A stretch of 23,475 nucleotides of DNA, taken from NCBI GenBank assembly GCA_934796775.1, contig CAKVPH010000027.1:1-23475 (forward strand). Reading direction: 5' to 3'. Both the position numbers and the translations under genes were made by a program. This stretch comes from an uncultured Clostridia bacterium. GTDB taxonomy: Bacteria; Bacillota; Clostridia; Christensenellales; Borkfalkiaceae. Numbering within the stretch: position 1 is the first letter of the stretch; each line of letters starts with the position of its first letter. Shown in pieces: positions 1-7,637 of the stretch. The notes under the pieces were generated by a model. That model worked only from the letters and a program-made list of their open reading frames with translations. It was not told where the DNA came from and searched no databases.

Positions 1-357
1 CCACTGCTGCCTCCCGTAGGAGTCTGGACCGTCTCTCAGTTCCAATGTGGCCGATCACCCTCTCAGGTCGGCTACCCATCGCAGACTTGGTGGGCCGTTA
101 CCTCACCAACTATCTAATGGGACGCGAGCCCATCTTTAGCCGATAAATCTTTGATTCAAAAGCGATGCCGCTTAAGAATATTATGCGGTATTAGCTCAGA
201 TTTCTCTGAGGTATTCCACAGCTAAAGGCAGGTTGCTCACGCGTTACTCACCCGTCCGCCACTCGCATAAGGAGCAAGCCCCTTATGCTCGTTCGACTTG
301 CATGTGTTAAGCACGCCGCCAGCGTTCGTCCTGAGCCAGAATCAAACTCTTAAGTTT
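1..357 (-). rRNA. rrs: 16S ribosomal RNA, 5' portion (partial)
   Basis: The minus strand carries the 5' third of a small-subunit rRNA gene. The left edge is the universal 'ACTCCTACGGGAGGCAGCAG' region (E. coli about 338-357), and plus-strand 331-350 is the complement of the universal 27F site (AGAGTTTGATTCTGGCTCAG, with T where many bacteria have C). Between them lie the V1 and V2 regions with intact conserved blocks such as the complement of GACGAACGCTGGCGGCGTGC. The gene runs off the left edge, so only about 357 bases are present. The mature 5' end is placed about 7 bases before the 27F site by analogy with E. coli, so 357 is approximate. The sequence looks like a Clostridia-type Firmicutes. 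Confidence 0.97.
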
Positions 358-563
358 AATATCTTAAAGCTGCGTCATTTCAGACGCAACAGCTCTAACG
401 TTTTCGTTGACTGTTTTTTAGGTACATTAATGTACTCAATTTAATTGACAGAAACTTTTAATGACAAAACAAAAAGTTTTGTAAATAATTCATTTCCTTC
501 TATTCAATTTTTAATCTTCCGTTTACCGAACAGCCGTTCGGCGAGTACTGCCTCATCAGACAG
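358..563 (-). other. rRNA operon leader
   Basis: This is the transcribed leader between the proximal rRNA promoter and the 16S 5' end. It contains no protein gene. Several inverted repeats are visible: GCGTC/GACGC just before the 16S start (about 373-388), a GTACATTAATGTAC palindrome (422-435), and ACAAAAC/GTTTTGT (about 465-483). They could take part in leader folding or RNase III-type processing stems. I did not find a convincing boxA antitermination motif. Confidence 0.6.
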
Positions 564-570
564 CTTATAC

Positions 571-599
571 ATATTAACATATTGCAATTTTAATGTCAA
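571..599 (-). promoter_or_regulatory. rRNA promoter P2 (proximal)
   Basis: On the minus strand a perfect -35 TTGACA (594-599) is followed after 17 bases by TAATAT (571-576; 4 of 6 to consensus). Immediately upstream (600-650) the minus strand is a phased run of A- and T-tracts, which is the composition of an UP element. Start is expected near 564. Confidence 0.8.
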
Positions 600-747
600 C
601 TGTTTTTTTGAACTTTTTCAAAATTTTTTAAAAAAGTTTTTTCGGTTTTTTCGGCTGCTTTTAAAGCCTTAAAAACACAATTTACAGTTACCTTCAAAAC
701 AGCTTTTGGCAGCTCTTGCGCTTGCCCTTTACGTTTGATGCTCGCTT

Positions 748-776
748 ATTAAACTACTTTTTAGAATAAAAGTCAA
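748..776 (-). promoter_or_regulatory. rRNA promoter P1 (distal)
   Basis: On the minus strand TTGACT (771-776) is spaced 17 bases from TTTAAT (748-753). The DNA upstream (777-835) is almost pure A/T, like an UP element. Two tandem promoters ahead of an rRNA operon are usual in Firmicutes. Apart from these promoters, 600-953 holds only AT-rich DNA with no supported gene. Confidence 0.65.
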
Positions 777-953
777 ACGTTTTTTATGCCTTTTTACAAA
801 AAAAATCAATTTTTTTTATTTTTTTTTATTTTTCGCGCTCGCACATATTATTTAACGCATTTTTTACTCTGGTTTTTAGTTAAAAGAACTATTTTTATGT
901 GTTTTGCTGTGATTTTAATTATTTCGAAATATATGGCGTTTACTAATTCTTTT

Positions 954-982
954 TTATAACGTATTAACTAATACGATTATAA
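954..982 (-). terminator. Hairpin over the mnmA stop codon
   Basis: The minus strand reads TTATAA-T-CGTATTA-GT-TAATACG-TTATAA. This is a 7-base perfect stem, extended by a further 6-base arm, and it includes the mnmA stop codon. It sits where a terminator would be, but it is followed on the minus strand by an A-run rather than a U-run. It may therefore stabilise or process the 3' end rather than act as an intrinsic terminator. Confidence 0.4.
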
Positions 983-2086
983 CCGTCTTTTCGCCTTTTC
1001 GATAACTCCGCCGCCCATACAATCGGTTTCGTTATACAAAACGCAGTATTGCCCCGGCGTTACAGCGCGCTGCGGTTCATCAAAATCTACGCGAATTTTA
1101 TATCCGCATTTTTTAAATTCGTCATCGCCAAGCATATTTACCTTTACGCCCTGTTCGCTCTGACGGTACCTGAATTTTGCGTTACAACGAAAAACTTTTT
1201 CTTTTGGCGGCTCGGGTATAAAGTTGAATTCGTTCATATAAAGATAATCGGTATACAGTCTGCTCTCGTCCTCGTGCGCGACATATAATATATTATTGGG
1301 GATATCCTTTTCGATAACAAACCATCTGCCCTCGTCATTTTTCTGTCCGCCGATATCCAAACCCTTTCTTTGACCAAGCGTATAATACATAAGTCCGAGA
1401 TGTTTTCCGAGCGTTCTGCCGTCGTAAGTCTTGATATCGCCCTCTTTTGCAGGGATATAGCGCATTAAAAATTCTCGGAATTTTCGTTCACCTATAAAAC
1501 ATATTCCCGTGGAATCTTTTTTTTCGGCAGTCGTAAGCCCGGCTTGCTCCGCAATGGCACGAACATGTTTTTTTTCGAGATCCGCAAGAGGGAACAAAAT
1601 TCCGTCAAGCTGAGATTGTGACAACTGATTTAAGAAATAAGTTTGATCTTTGTTGGAATCCTTGGCTTTTGCAAGATAATGCAGTCCGTTTTCGTGACGG
1701 ATACCGCAATAATGCCCCGTTGCCACAAAATCCGCGCCTAATTCTTTGGCATAAGTTTTAAAAGGACCGAATTTTATTTCGCGATTACATAAAACGTCCG
1801 GATTAGGCGTTCTGCCTTTTTTATATTCGTCTATAAAATATGAAAACACACGTTGCATATACTCGTCTGCAAAATCTACCGAATAATAAGGAATATCAAG
1901 TTTGGCGCATACCCGGCGCACGTCACCGTAATCTTCTTCGGCAGTACAGCAGCCGTTTTCGTCGTTCTCTTTCCAGTTGTTCATAAACAAGCCTATTACT
2001 TCATAGCCTTGTTCCTTTAAAAGCAATGCGGCGACAGAGCTATCCACCCCGCCGCTCATTCCGACAACGACTCTTTTTTTACTCAT
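977..2086 (-). CDS. mnmA: tRNA-specific 2-thiouridylase MnmA
   Basis: MnmA adds sulfur to uridine 34 of the Glu, Gln and Lys tRNAs (s2U34), using ATP and a persulfide relay in the cytoplasm. The 369-residue product is of normal length. It has the PP-loop SGGVDSS at residues 11-17. The two expected cysteines are C100 in NPDVLCN and C196 in STGICFIGE; these correspond to the catalytic pair C102/C199 of E. coli MnmA. The C-terminal part has the usual beta-barrel motifs (GQRKGL, AVTPGQ). The gene ends 200 bases from the distal rRNA promoter and is read in the same direction as the rRNA. It is divergent from the radical SAM gene. The ribosome binding site is weak (GGACGG about 11 bases before ATG), and I could not pick a convincing promoter. 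Confidence 0.97.
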   Translation of the reverse strand: MSKKRVVVGMSGGVDSSVAALLLKEQGYEVIGLFMNNWKENDENGCCTAEEDYGDVRRVCAKLDIPYYSVDFADEYMQRVFSYFIDEYKKGRTPNPDVLCNREIKFGPFKTYAKELGADFVATGHYCGIRHENGLHYLAKAKDSNKDQTYFLNQLSQSQLDGILFPLADLEKKHVRAIAEQAGLTTAEKKDSTGICFIGERKFREFLMRYIPAKEGDIKTYDGRTLGKHLGLMYYTLGQRKGLDIGGQKNDEGRWFVIEKDIPNNILYVAHEDESRLYTDYLYMNEFNFIPEPPKEKVFRCNAKFRYRQSEQGVKVNMLGDDEFKKCGYKIRVDFDEPQRAVTPGQYCVLYNETDCMGGGVIEKAKRRL

Positions 2087-2211
2087 AATTCGTTTACCGT
2101 CCGTTTTTTATATTCAGGCGCAAAATTTCGGCATGCGCAAAACAATTTTTTTATAAAGTCAAAAAATTTTTCTTTCTTTACAATATTAAATATAGCATAA
2201 AACCCTTAGCG

Positions 2212-2240
2212 TTGACAAGCAATTTCCCGAATGATATAAT
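2212..2240 (+). promoter_or_regulatory. Consensus sigma-A promoter for the radical SAM gene
   Basis: A perfect -35 TTGACA (2212-2217) and a perfect -10 TATAAT (2235-2240) are separated by 17 bases. It points at the gene starting at 2280 and leaves a leader of about 33 bases with a weak GGCGGGAA ribosome binding site. Confidence 0.9.
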
Positions 2241-2279
2241 ATAAACAAAAATCGATTTTTTATTTCGGCGGGAATTATA

Positions 2280-3242
2280 ATGAGAAAGTACGATTTACAG
2301 GAAGCGGCACATAGCTTTACGCCAACCAACAGACAACGATATAACTCGGCGAACGAATTTTTTAAGCGGGTGTTCGGACAAAAAGTTTATAAACTATCGT
2401 TTGACGCAGGCTTTACCTGTCCAAACCGCGACGGAATGCTCGGAAAACGCGGCTGTATTTTTTGTAGCGAAGGCGGCAGCGGCGATTTTGCCGAAAAAAT
2501 AACGCCCGAAACAATCGAACAAGCAACGGACAAAGCAAAGCAAAGAATATGTGCAAAAACCCGCGCTGAAAAATTTATAGCGTATTTTCAAAGTTATACA
2601 AACACATACGCAAAAGCCGCCGAGCTTGAAAGACTTTTTATGCCGGTAATAAGTCGCGACGATATATGCGCGCTTTCGATTGCAACTCGCCCTGACTGCA
2701 TTGAAAACAGCGTTTATAAACTTATAGCCCAACTTTGCAAAATTAAGCCCGTTTTTATAGAACTCGGACTTCAGACAGTTTGTCAAAAATCTATTGAGTT
2801 TATAAGGCGCGGATATGAAACGGAAATATTCGATTTTGCGGTAAAAAAACTTAAAGCCGCGGGCGCAAACGTTATAACCCACGTTATTTTAGGACTGCCG
2901 GAAGAAGACAAAAACCAGATGCTAAAAACGGTAAAACACGTTGCAAAAGCTAAAGCGGACGGAATAAAACTTCAGCTATTGCATGTTTTAAAAGGTACAG
3001 ATCTTGCAGAAGTTTATTCAAAAGGCTTTTTTGAGGCTCTTTCACTTGAACAATATACAGATATTTTATGCGAAGCGGTAAATATTTTACCGCCGGAAAT
3101 TGTAATTCATCGACTTACGGGCGACGCACCTAAAAAACTGCTTATCGAACCTCGATGGTCGGCAAATAAAAAAGCAGTGCTTAACGAAATTACAAGAGCA
3201 TTTAACGAGCGAAACGTTATTCAGGGCAGCAAATTAAATTAG
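2280..3242 (+). CDS. Radical SAM protein, YhcC/YtqA family (TIGR01212 type)
   Basis: A 320-residue radical SAM protein of the family that includes E. coli YhcC and B. subtilis YtqA, whose biochemical role is not firmly known. The N-terminal motif FDAGFTCPNRDG...GCIFCSEGGSGDFA gives three cluster cysteines, C47, C59 and C62 (C-X11-C-X2-C). This is the wide spacing typical of this family rather than the classic CX3CX2C. Downstream motifs (YFQSYTNTYA, SIATRPDC, ELGLQT, HVILGLPEE, IKLQLLHVLKGT) also match the family. It has its own consensus promoter and is closed by a strong terminator, so it is a single-gene unit. Start at 2280 is chosen because it is the first ATG after the promoter. Confidence 0.93.
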   Translation: MRKYDLQEAAHSFTPTNRQRYNSANEFFKRVFGQKVYKLSFDAGFTCPNRDGMLGKRGCIFCSEGGSGDFAEKITPETIEQATDKAKQRICAKTRAEKFIAYFQSYTNTYAKAAELERLFMPVISRDDICALSIATRPDCIENSVYKLIAQLCKIKPVFIELGLQTVCQKSIEFIRRGYETEIFDFAVKKLKAAGANVITHVILGLPEEDKNQMLKTVKHVAKAKADGIKLQLLHVLKGTDLAEVYSKGFFEALSLEQYTDILCEAVNILPPEIVIHRLTGDAPKKLLIEPRWSANKKAVLNEITRAFNERNVIQGSKLN

Positions 3243-3272
3243 CAGTAAATTAAAAACATCTTTTTAAATAAA

Positions 3273-3315
3273 AAAACAAGCCTATGGGTTGATTATCAAC
3301 CCATAGGCTTGTTTT
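3273..3315. terminator. Bidirectional intrinsic terminator
   Basis: A perfect 20-base inverted repeat (3273-3292 and 3296-3315) with a 3-base loop is flanked by A-runs on the left and T-runs on the right. It lies between the convergent radical SAM gene and fucI. It can terminate both. Confidence 0.93.
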
Positions 3316-3340
3316 ATACTTAAATTATTTGCATGATAAA

Positions 3341-5143
3341 TTATCTTATATTTTTATAAATAGGACCGTAAGCTTTACAAGCACGATAATCCTGACCTTC
3401 TTTATCCTGACCGAAAGCATTCCAGGCAGACGGACGATAAACATCCTTATCTTCTACGTTGTGCATGCAGACGGGAATACGCAGCATTGAGCAAAGAGTA
3501 ATCAGATCCGCGCCGATATGACCATAAGTGATAGCACCGTGGTTTGCGCCCCAGTTATTCATTACGTCGTAAGCAGAAACAAAGGCCCCTTTGCCCGTAA
3601 TTCTCGGAGTAAACCAAGTGCAAGGCCAGGTGTAATCCGTTCTCTTCCAAAGTTTATCGGTTACTTCATCGGGAAGTTTAACCGTCCAGCCTTCGCAGAT
3701 CTGCATTACGGGGCCTAAACCTTTAACAATATTTAATCTCATCATAGTAGCGGGCATTTCGGCACGCGTTACAAATCTTGAAGAATATCCGCCGCCACGG
3801 AAATATCCGAGATCCGCATACGGCCAGGTCGTGGCATTCATCATAGTATCGATATCTTTATCGGTAACGTTCCACCACTGTTTCATTACGGGGTTGCCGT
3901 TTTCGTCTTTAACTTCGCCGCATGCATCCACGCAAGCCGCACCTGAGTTGATAAGGTGAATAAATCCGTCGACTTCTTTTGCTTTACCTTCGATATCGTA
4001 GCCGGTAACGCGCTTAACCGCAGCACCGGACCAGTAAGTTCTTACGTCGGCAAAAATTTGCGCTCTGCCCGTCAAGAGTTTTCCGAACAACATCGAAACG
4101 CCGTTTAATGTATCGTTTTCGGTTGCAAGAACGTAAGGTTCACGCGCACCGTTCCAGTCGAACGACGAGTTAAGAATGGATTCGGGAAAGTCGCAGTTAG
4201 GATAGAAGTCCGTCCACTGGCGTTGACCTTGGAAACCGCCGACTATGGCGTTATGTCCGACCATTTCTTCTTCTCTGCCTTTAGGTAAATGCTTGTTACC
4301 GTTGAACAGATCTTTTATGATGCACGCCATTTTAGCGGTGAATTCCCAGTCTTTTTCCTTTTGAGCGGGAGTTTTTTGCAATTCTTCGGGGTTTTTATCA
4401 AAATCGGGTTTGCATTTAGCTTTAACCCATTCAAGAGCTTTTTTATACTCTTTTTTATCGTAAATACCTTCAGTCATTCGGCGGATAATTTCAACTTCGT
4501 CAACCGATTCAACACGCATTCCGAGATATTCTTCAAAAAATTCGGGATTGATAATAGAACCCGCAATTCCCATCGTGATAGAGCCGATCTGCAAATATGA
4601 CTTTCCGCGCATAGTGGCAACAGCAACAGCGGCACGAGCAAAACGCAAAATCTTTTCAGCTACGTCTTCTGGTATGTCTTTGTTATCGGCGTCCTGAACG
4701 TCTTTGCCGTAAATACCGAATGCGGGAAGTCCTTTTTGAGAATGCGACGCAAGCACGGAAGCAAGATATACCGCGCCCGGTCTTTCTGTCCCGTTAAAGC
4801 CCCAGACAGCTTTTATCGTCATAGGATCCATATCCATGGTTTCGCTGCCGTAGCACCAGCAAGGAGTTACGGTAAGGGTTATGTCTACGCCGGCTTTTCT
4901 GAATTTTTCAGCACATGCCGCAGCCTCGGGAACTCGTCCGATGGTCGTATCGGCTATTATTACTTTTGCATGTTCGCCGTTTGAATAATAAACGTTATCG
5001 GCAATAAGTTTTGCGGCGGCTTTCGCCATTTCCATTGTCTGGTCTTCCAAGCTTTCGCGTACTTTGATTTTTCCGCGTCTGCCGTCAATCGTCGGTCTTA
5101 TTCCTATTACCGGATATGCGCCTATAAGTCTGCTTTCAGCCAT
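3341..5143 (-). CDS. fucI: L-fucose isomerase
   Basis: FucI converts L-fucose to L-fuculose (also D-arabinose to D-ribulose), the first step of fucose use in the cytoplasm; it is a Mn-dependent hexamer in E. coli. The 600-residue product is full length (E. coli 591). The predicted metal and catalytic residues are present: E342 (ATEND), D366 (FADVRTYW) and H535 (WGANHG), matching E. coli E337, D361 and H528. The C-terminal block PVCMHNVE...VYRPSAW and GQDYRACKAYGPIYK is strongly conserved. A ribosome binding site (GTGAGGT) precedes the ATG. No kinase, aldolase or transporter for fucose lies beside it, so the rest of the pathway must be elsewhere. It is probably controlled by a LacI-type repressor (see 5215-5228). 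Confidence 0.97.
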   Translation of the reverse strand: MAESRLIGAYPVIGIRPTIDGRRGKIKVRESLEDQTMEMAKAAAKLIADNVYYSNGEHAKVIIADTTIGRVPEAAACAEKFRKAGVDITLTVTPCWCYGSETMDMDPMTIKAVWGFNGTERPGAVYLASVLASHSQKGLPAFGIYGKDVQDADNKDIPEDVAEKILRFARAAVAVATMRGKSYLQIGSITMGIAGSIINPEFFEEYLGMRVESVDEVEIIRRMTEGIYDKKEYKKALEWVKAKCKPDFDKNPEELQKTPAQKEKDWEFTAKMACIIKDLFNGNKHLPKGREEEMVGHNAIVGGFQGQRQWTDFYPNCDFPESILNSSFDWNGAREPYVLATENDTLNGVSMLFGKLLTGRAQIFADVRTYWSGAAVKRVTGYDIEGKAKEVDGFIHLINSGAACVDACGEVKDENGNPVMKQWWNVTDKDIDTMMNATTWPYADLGYFRGGGYSSRFVTRAEMPATMMRLNIVKGLGPVMQICEGWTVKLPDEVTDKLWKRTDYTWPCTWFTPRITGKGAFVSAYDVMNNWGANHGAITYGHIGADLITLCSMLRIPVCMHNVEDKDVYRPSAWNAFGQDKEGQDYRACKAYGPIYKNIR

Positions 5144-5214
5144 TTCAGTTTACCTCACTATACAAACAAAAATTAAATTTCAACGCTTCATTGCGTCATA
5201 AAAAGTATGAGTGC

Positions 5215-5228
5215 GCGAAACGTTTCGC
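5215..5228. promoter_or_regulatory. LacI-family-like operator upstream of fucI
   Basis: GCGAAACGTTTCGC is a perfect 14-base palindrome with the central CG typical of LacI/GalR-family and CcpA-like operators. It starts 8 bases downstream of the -10 box of the fucI promoter, so it covers the expected start site. This placement fits repression. The repressor gene is not in the window. Confidence 0.7.
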
Positions 5229-5235
5229 TTTGTAT

Positions 5236-5264
5236 ATTTTACCATTAAATTTTGCATTAGTCAA
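5236..5264 (-). promoter_or_regulatory. fucI promoter
   Basis: On the minus strand TTGACT (5259-5264) and TAAAAT (5236-5241) are spaced by exactly 17 bases. Start is expected near 5229, next to the palindromic operator. The leader before the fucI ATG is about 86 bases. Confidence 0.82.
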
Positions 5265-5390
5265 CAGTTATTGTAAAAATAAATTTGGCAAATTTTATGT
5301 TTTATTTTGCGTCGGTAATTTTAGCGGGCAAACATACTTTATTACCGCAAAAAACTTTTTTTGTGGGCGGCGACAAAAGTTTAATTAACC

Positions 5391-5414
5391 GACCTATAGC
5401 GCGATTTTTAGTAA
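5391..5414 (+). repeat. Short dispersed repeat, copy A
   Basis: The 24 bases starting GACCTATAGCGCG match 7591-7614 at 23 of 24 positions. Each copy lies just beyond the stop codon of one of the two paralogous proteases. See the findings for related copies at 12656 and 23301. Confidence 0.7.
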
Positions 5415-5419
5415 AAATA

Positions 5420-5447
5420 TAAGCGAACAGATATTTCTGCCCGCTTA
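5420..5447 (-). terminator. Terminator of the first subtilase gene
   Basis: An interrupted inverted repeat, AAGCG-aa-CAGA / TCTG-cc-CGCTT, lies about 30 bases past the stop codon of the protease ending at 5478. On the minus strand it is followed by the T-rich ATATTTTTACT. Confidence 0.6.
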
Positions 5448-5477
5448 AGATCATAAGAGTTTGTTTTTTCGCTACGT

Positions 5478-7559
5478 TTAAGCGACTTCAGGTAGTTGCC
5501 CGCGATTGTAGAAGATTAACGTGTGATTTAAATATGCTTCCATATCTTCAGGTACTAATACTACTATTCCGCTCGGTAAAATGTAACTGCCGTTTAACGT
5601 TACTTTTAAGTTTGTTGAACCCGGCTCTACTATGGCAATATCTTTCCTTAAATCAAGCCGTCTGTTACAGCCAAGACACGTTGCGTAATTATCCCCGTCG
5701 GTCGCATCTGCGTGACTTATGTAATGTGACTCTGTTAAAATCTTTGAACAAATAGTACACGTTCCCGAGTGATCTGATGTCGAACTGTAAGTCCATCTTA
5801 AACAATTGTGATTTGGTCCTGAAATTTGCAAGTCTATTCGTCCTGACGCATCGGAACTTGCAAGATCTGTTCTTATATAATATGTACCTGAACTTAAATA
5901 GGTAGAAAATTCATATTTCTTTTTATCTGTCGAAGCAGTAACGCTTATACTTTTTTCTGTCAACGAAGAATCAAGTAAAACAGGTTGTTTTATTTCAACC
6001 GTTCCGCTTACAGTAAATTTATAATTATAAAATCTGTTTACCGTTATTTTTTTAAGCTGATATCTTTGATAAAAATATGATGCACTTCCATTTACAACAC
6101 TACTTTCAAGCGTTTTACACGCTGTAACGCTTGTTTCACCCATAAAATTTTCTATAACATACTTAATAGCTTTAAAAGCATTTAGTCTTTTTACAGATTG
6201 TGTGCTTCCATCCGGAATAGTAATTGTAATACTATCGGAACCGTTAAGTATAGCAGACTTAAGTTGTGCGGTTGTTAAATTCGGATTATACGATAATAGC
6301 AATGCCGCAACACCGGTGACGTGAGGCGCAGAATTAGACGTTCCAAATGCATTATCTACATAGGCATCAGAATAATCGTCTGCATCGCTTCCTTTTCTTG
6401 TAGTTGTATAAATATCAAAACCCGGAGCATAAATATCAACGCTTGTAATGCCATAATTTGAACCGTAAAGCTCACCACTACTCATCCATGTAGCCCTTTC
6501 GTCTTCGCTATTTATAGCCCCAACAGATATGATATTTGGCAGATCATAATCCGAAGGATAATGATGCTGTATATCGTTATTTGTTCCATTATTCCCAGCA
6601 GAACAAACAAATAAACCACTGTAACTTTGAATTACTTGTTCATAATCGGATTGAAAGTTATATCCTCCACCGCTATAATTTAATATTACTAATTTTATTT
6701 GCTGAGCATATGTTATTGCAGAAATAATAGTGCTATAACTTGCCCATAATATTCCGTCAAAAACTCTTAATGATACTATTTTTACATTCCAACAAACTCC
6801 ACTTATTCCAATACCATTATTACCTATTGCCCCAATTAAACCAGCAATTTTTGTTCCATGTCCGTTTACGTCTGCAACAGCTGAACCTGTGTTTTCCTCA
6901 TCACTCGTGAAATCGCGACTTAACGACACATCCACAACATTTTCTAAATCAGGATGATTTACATCTACCCCGCTATCCATAAGTCCTACTTTAATTTCTA
7001 TAGTTCCTCTTGAATACGACCAAGCCTTATAAGCTTCTATTTTTGATAAAGCATATTGATAAGTCCTTGACGGATCGTTCGTCGTTACCCCTTCATCGCT
7101 TGCGCTGTTTGCTTTTTCAATAAAATCAGGAGAAGCCTTTATTACATCATCTCTTTGTATAAGTAAATTTATTGCATCAAGTACAATTTGCTTTGATTTA
7201 TTACATAATTTCAAAAATAACATTCTATGATATTTCTCTACGTTTACAAGCTCGTTCGTTTTATATCCAAGAGCGACAGCAGTTGCTTCACTTGTTAAGT
7301 CGGTTACACTTTTGCAAGCTATTTCGGGAAAATCTTCTACCCCATAAGTTTTAGGATTTAAACTTGCGGCTCTGCTTAACGTCAATATCACTCCGTCCTC
7401 AGTAAAATCATCTTGCAAAGTAGCATTGCAATATATTTTTTCTTCTGATATATAATCTGCAGAAACCTTTACTTTCCCCGACGGATTATATATAATTAAT
7501 GCCAAAAAAATTAGTATTAAGGCAGTACAAATTGTTTTTAATAAGTTTTTATTTTTCAT
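5478..7559 (-). CDS. Secreted subtilisin-like serine protease (S8) with C-terminal Cys-x-x-Cys module
   Basis: A 693-residue exported protease. Residues 1-34 form a signal peptide (KNKNLLK, then a hydrophobic stretch ending near VSA). Residues 45-145 look like an I9-type inhibitory propeptide. The peptidase domain (about 165-470) has the full triad: D195 (LMDSG), H234 (NGHGT) and S408 (GTSNSAPH), with N323 as the oxyanion residue. GTSNSAPH replaces the usual GTSMAAPH. The C-terminal half (480-690) has a beta-sandwich-like region and a module with H-x-N-C, C601-x-x-C604 and C628-x-x-C631, perhaps metal or surface binding. The ribosome binding site GGAGAAA sits before the ATG. The paralogue at 7636-9678 lies directly upstream on the same strand. 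Substrate unknown; a role outside the cell is inferred. Confidence 0.93.
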   Translation of the reverse strand: MKNKNLLKTICTALILIFLALIIYNPSGKVKVSADYISEEKIYCNATLQDDFTEDGVILTLSRAASLNPKTYGVEDFPEIACKSVTDLTSEATAVALGYKTNELVNVEKYHRMLFLKLCNKSKQIVLDAINLLIQRDDVIKASPDFIEKANSASDEGVTTNDPSRTYQYALSKIEAYKAWSYSRGTIEIKVGLMDSGVDVNHPDLENVVDVSLSRDFTSDEENTGSAVADVNGHGTKIAGLIGAIGNNGIGISGVCWNVKIVSLRVFDGILWASYSTIISAITYAQQIKLVILNYSGGGYNFQSDYEQVIQSYSGLFVCSAGNNGTNNDIQHHYPSDYDLPNIISVGAINSEDERATWMSSGELYGSNYGITSVDIYAPGFDIYTTTRKGSDADDYSDAYVDNAFGTSNSAPHVTGVAALLLSYNPNLTTAQLKSAILNGSDSITITIPDGSTQSVKRLNAFKAIKYVIENFMGETSVTACKTLESSVVNGSASYFYQRYQLKKITVNRFYNYKFTVSGTVEIKQPVLLDSSLTEKSISVTASTDKKKYEFSTYLSSGTYYIRTDLASSDASGRIDLQISGPNHNCLRWTYSSTSDHSGTCTICSKILTESHYISHADATDGDNYATCLGCNRRLDLRKDIAIVEPGSTNLKVTLNGSYILPSGIVVLVPEDMEAYLNHTLIFYNRGQLPEVA

Positions 7560-7590
7560 TTGTATTTTCTCCTGTTTTGATTCGATAATC

Positions 7591-7617
7591 GACTTATAGC
7601 GCGATTTTTAGTAAAAT
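7591..7617 (+). repeat. Short dispersed repeat, copy B, promoter-like
   Basis: This repeat (GACTTATAGCGCG...) lies between the two proteases. Together with the TC at 7589-7590 it reads on the plus strand as TCGACT (7589-7594), 17 bases, TAAAAT (7612-7617). Its 17-base core 7584-7600 recurs exactly, on the other strand, at 12656-12672. Confidence 0.65.
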
Positions 7618-7618
7618 A

Positions 7619-7637
7619 ATCTTTTTTATTAAGATTT
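7619..7637 (-). terminator. Weak hairpin at the end of the second subtilase gene
   Basis: AATCTT / AAGATT with a 7-base loop overlaps the last bases of the gene ending at 7636. On the minus strand it is followed by ATTTTACT. The stem is short and AT-only, so it is weak. Confidence 0.35.

Noticed and set aside
445..672. Open frame of 75 codons in the rRNA leader
   Set aside because: It lies antisense to the rRNA leader and proximal promoter, is low-complexity and rich in Phe, and lacks a ribosome binding site. It is an AT-rich accidental frame.
2087..2211. Possible mnmA promoter in the divergent spacer
   Set aside because: TTGACT and TTGTAA-like elements are present on the minus strand but none has a matching -10 box at 16-18 bases.
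2394..2882. 162-codon frame opposite the radical SAM gene
   Set aside because: It is antisense to a fully supported gene with conserved Cys motifs, and shows Cys/Phe-rich composition typical of shadow frames.
5191..5388. 65-codon frame between fucI and the first protease
   Set aside because: It overlaps the fucI promoter and operator on the other strand and shows no coding character.
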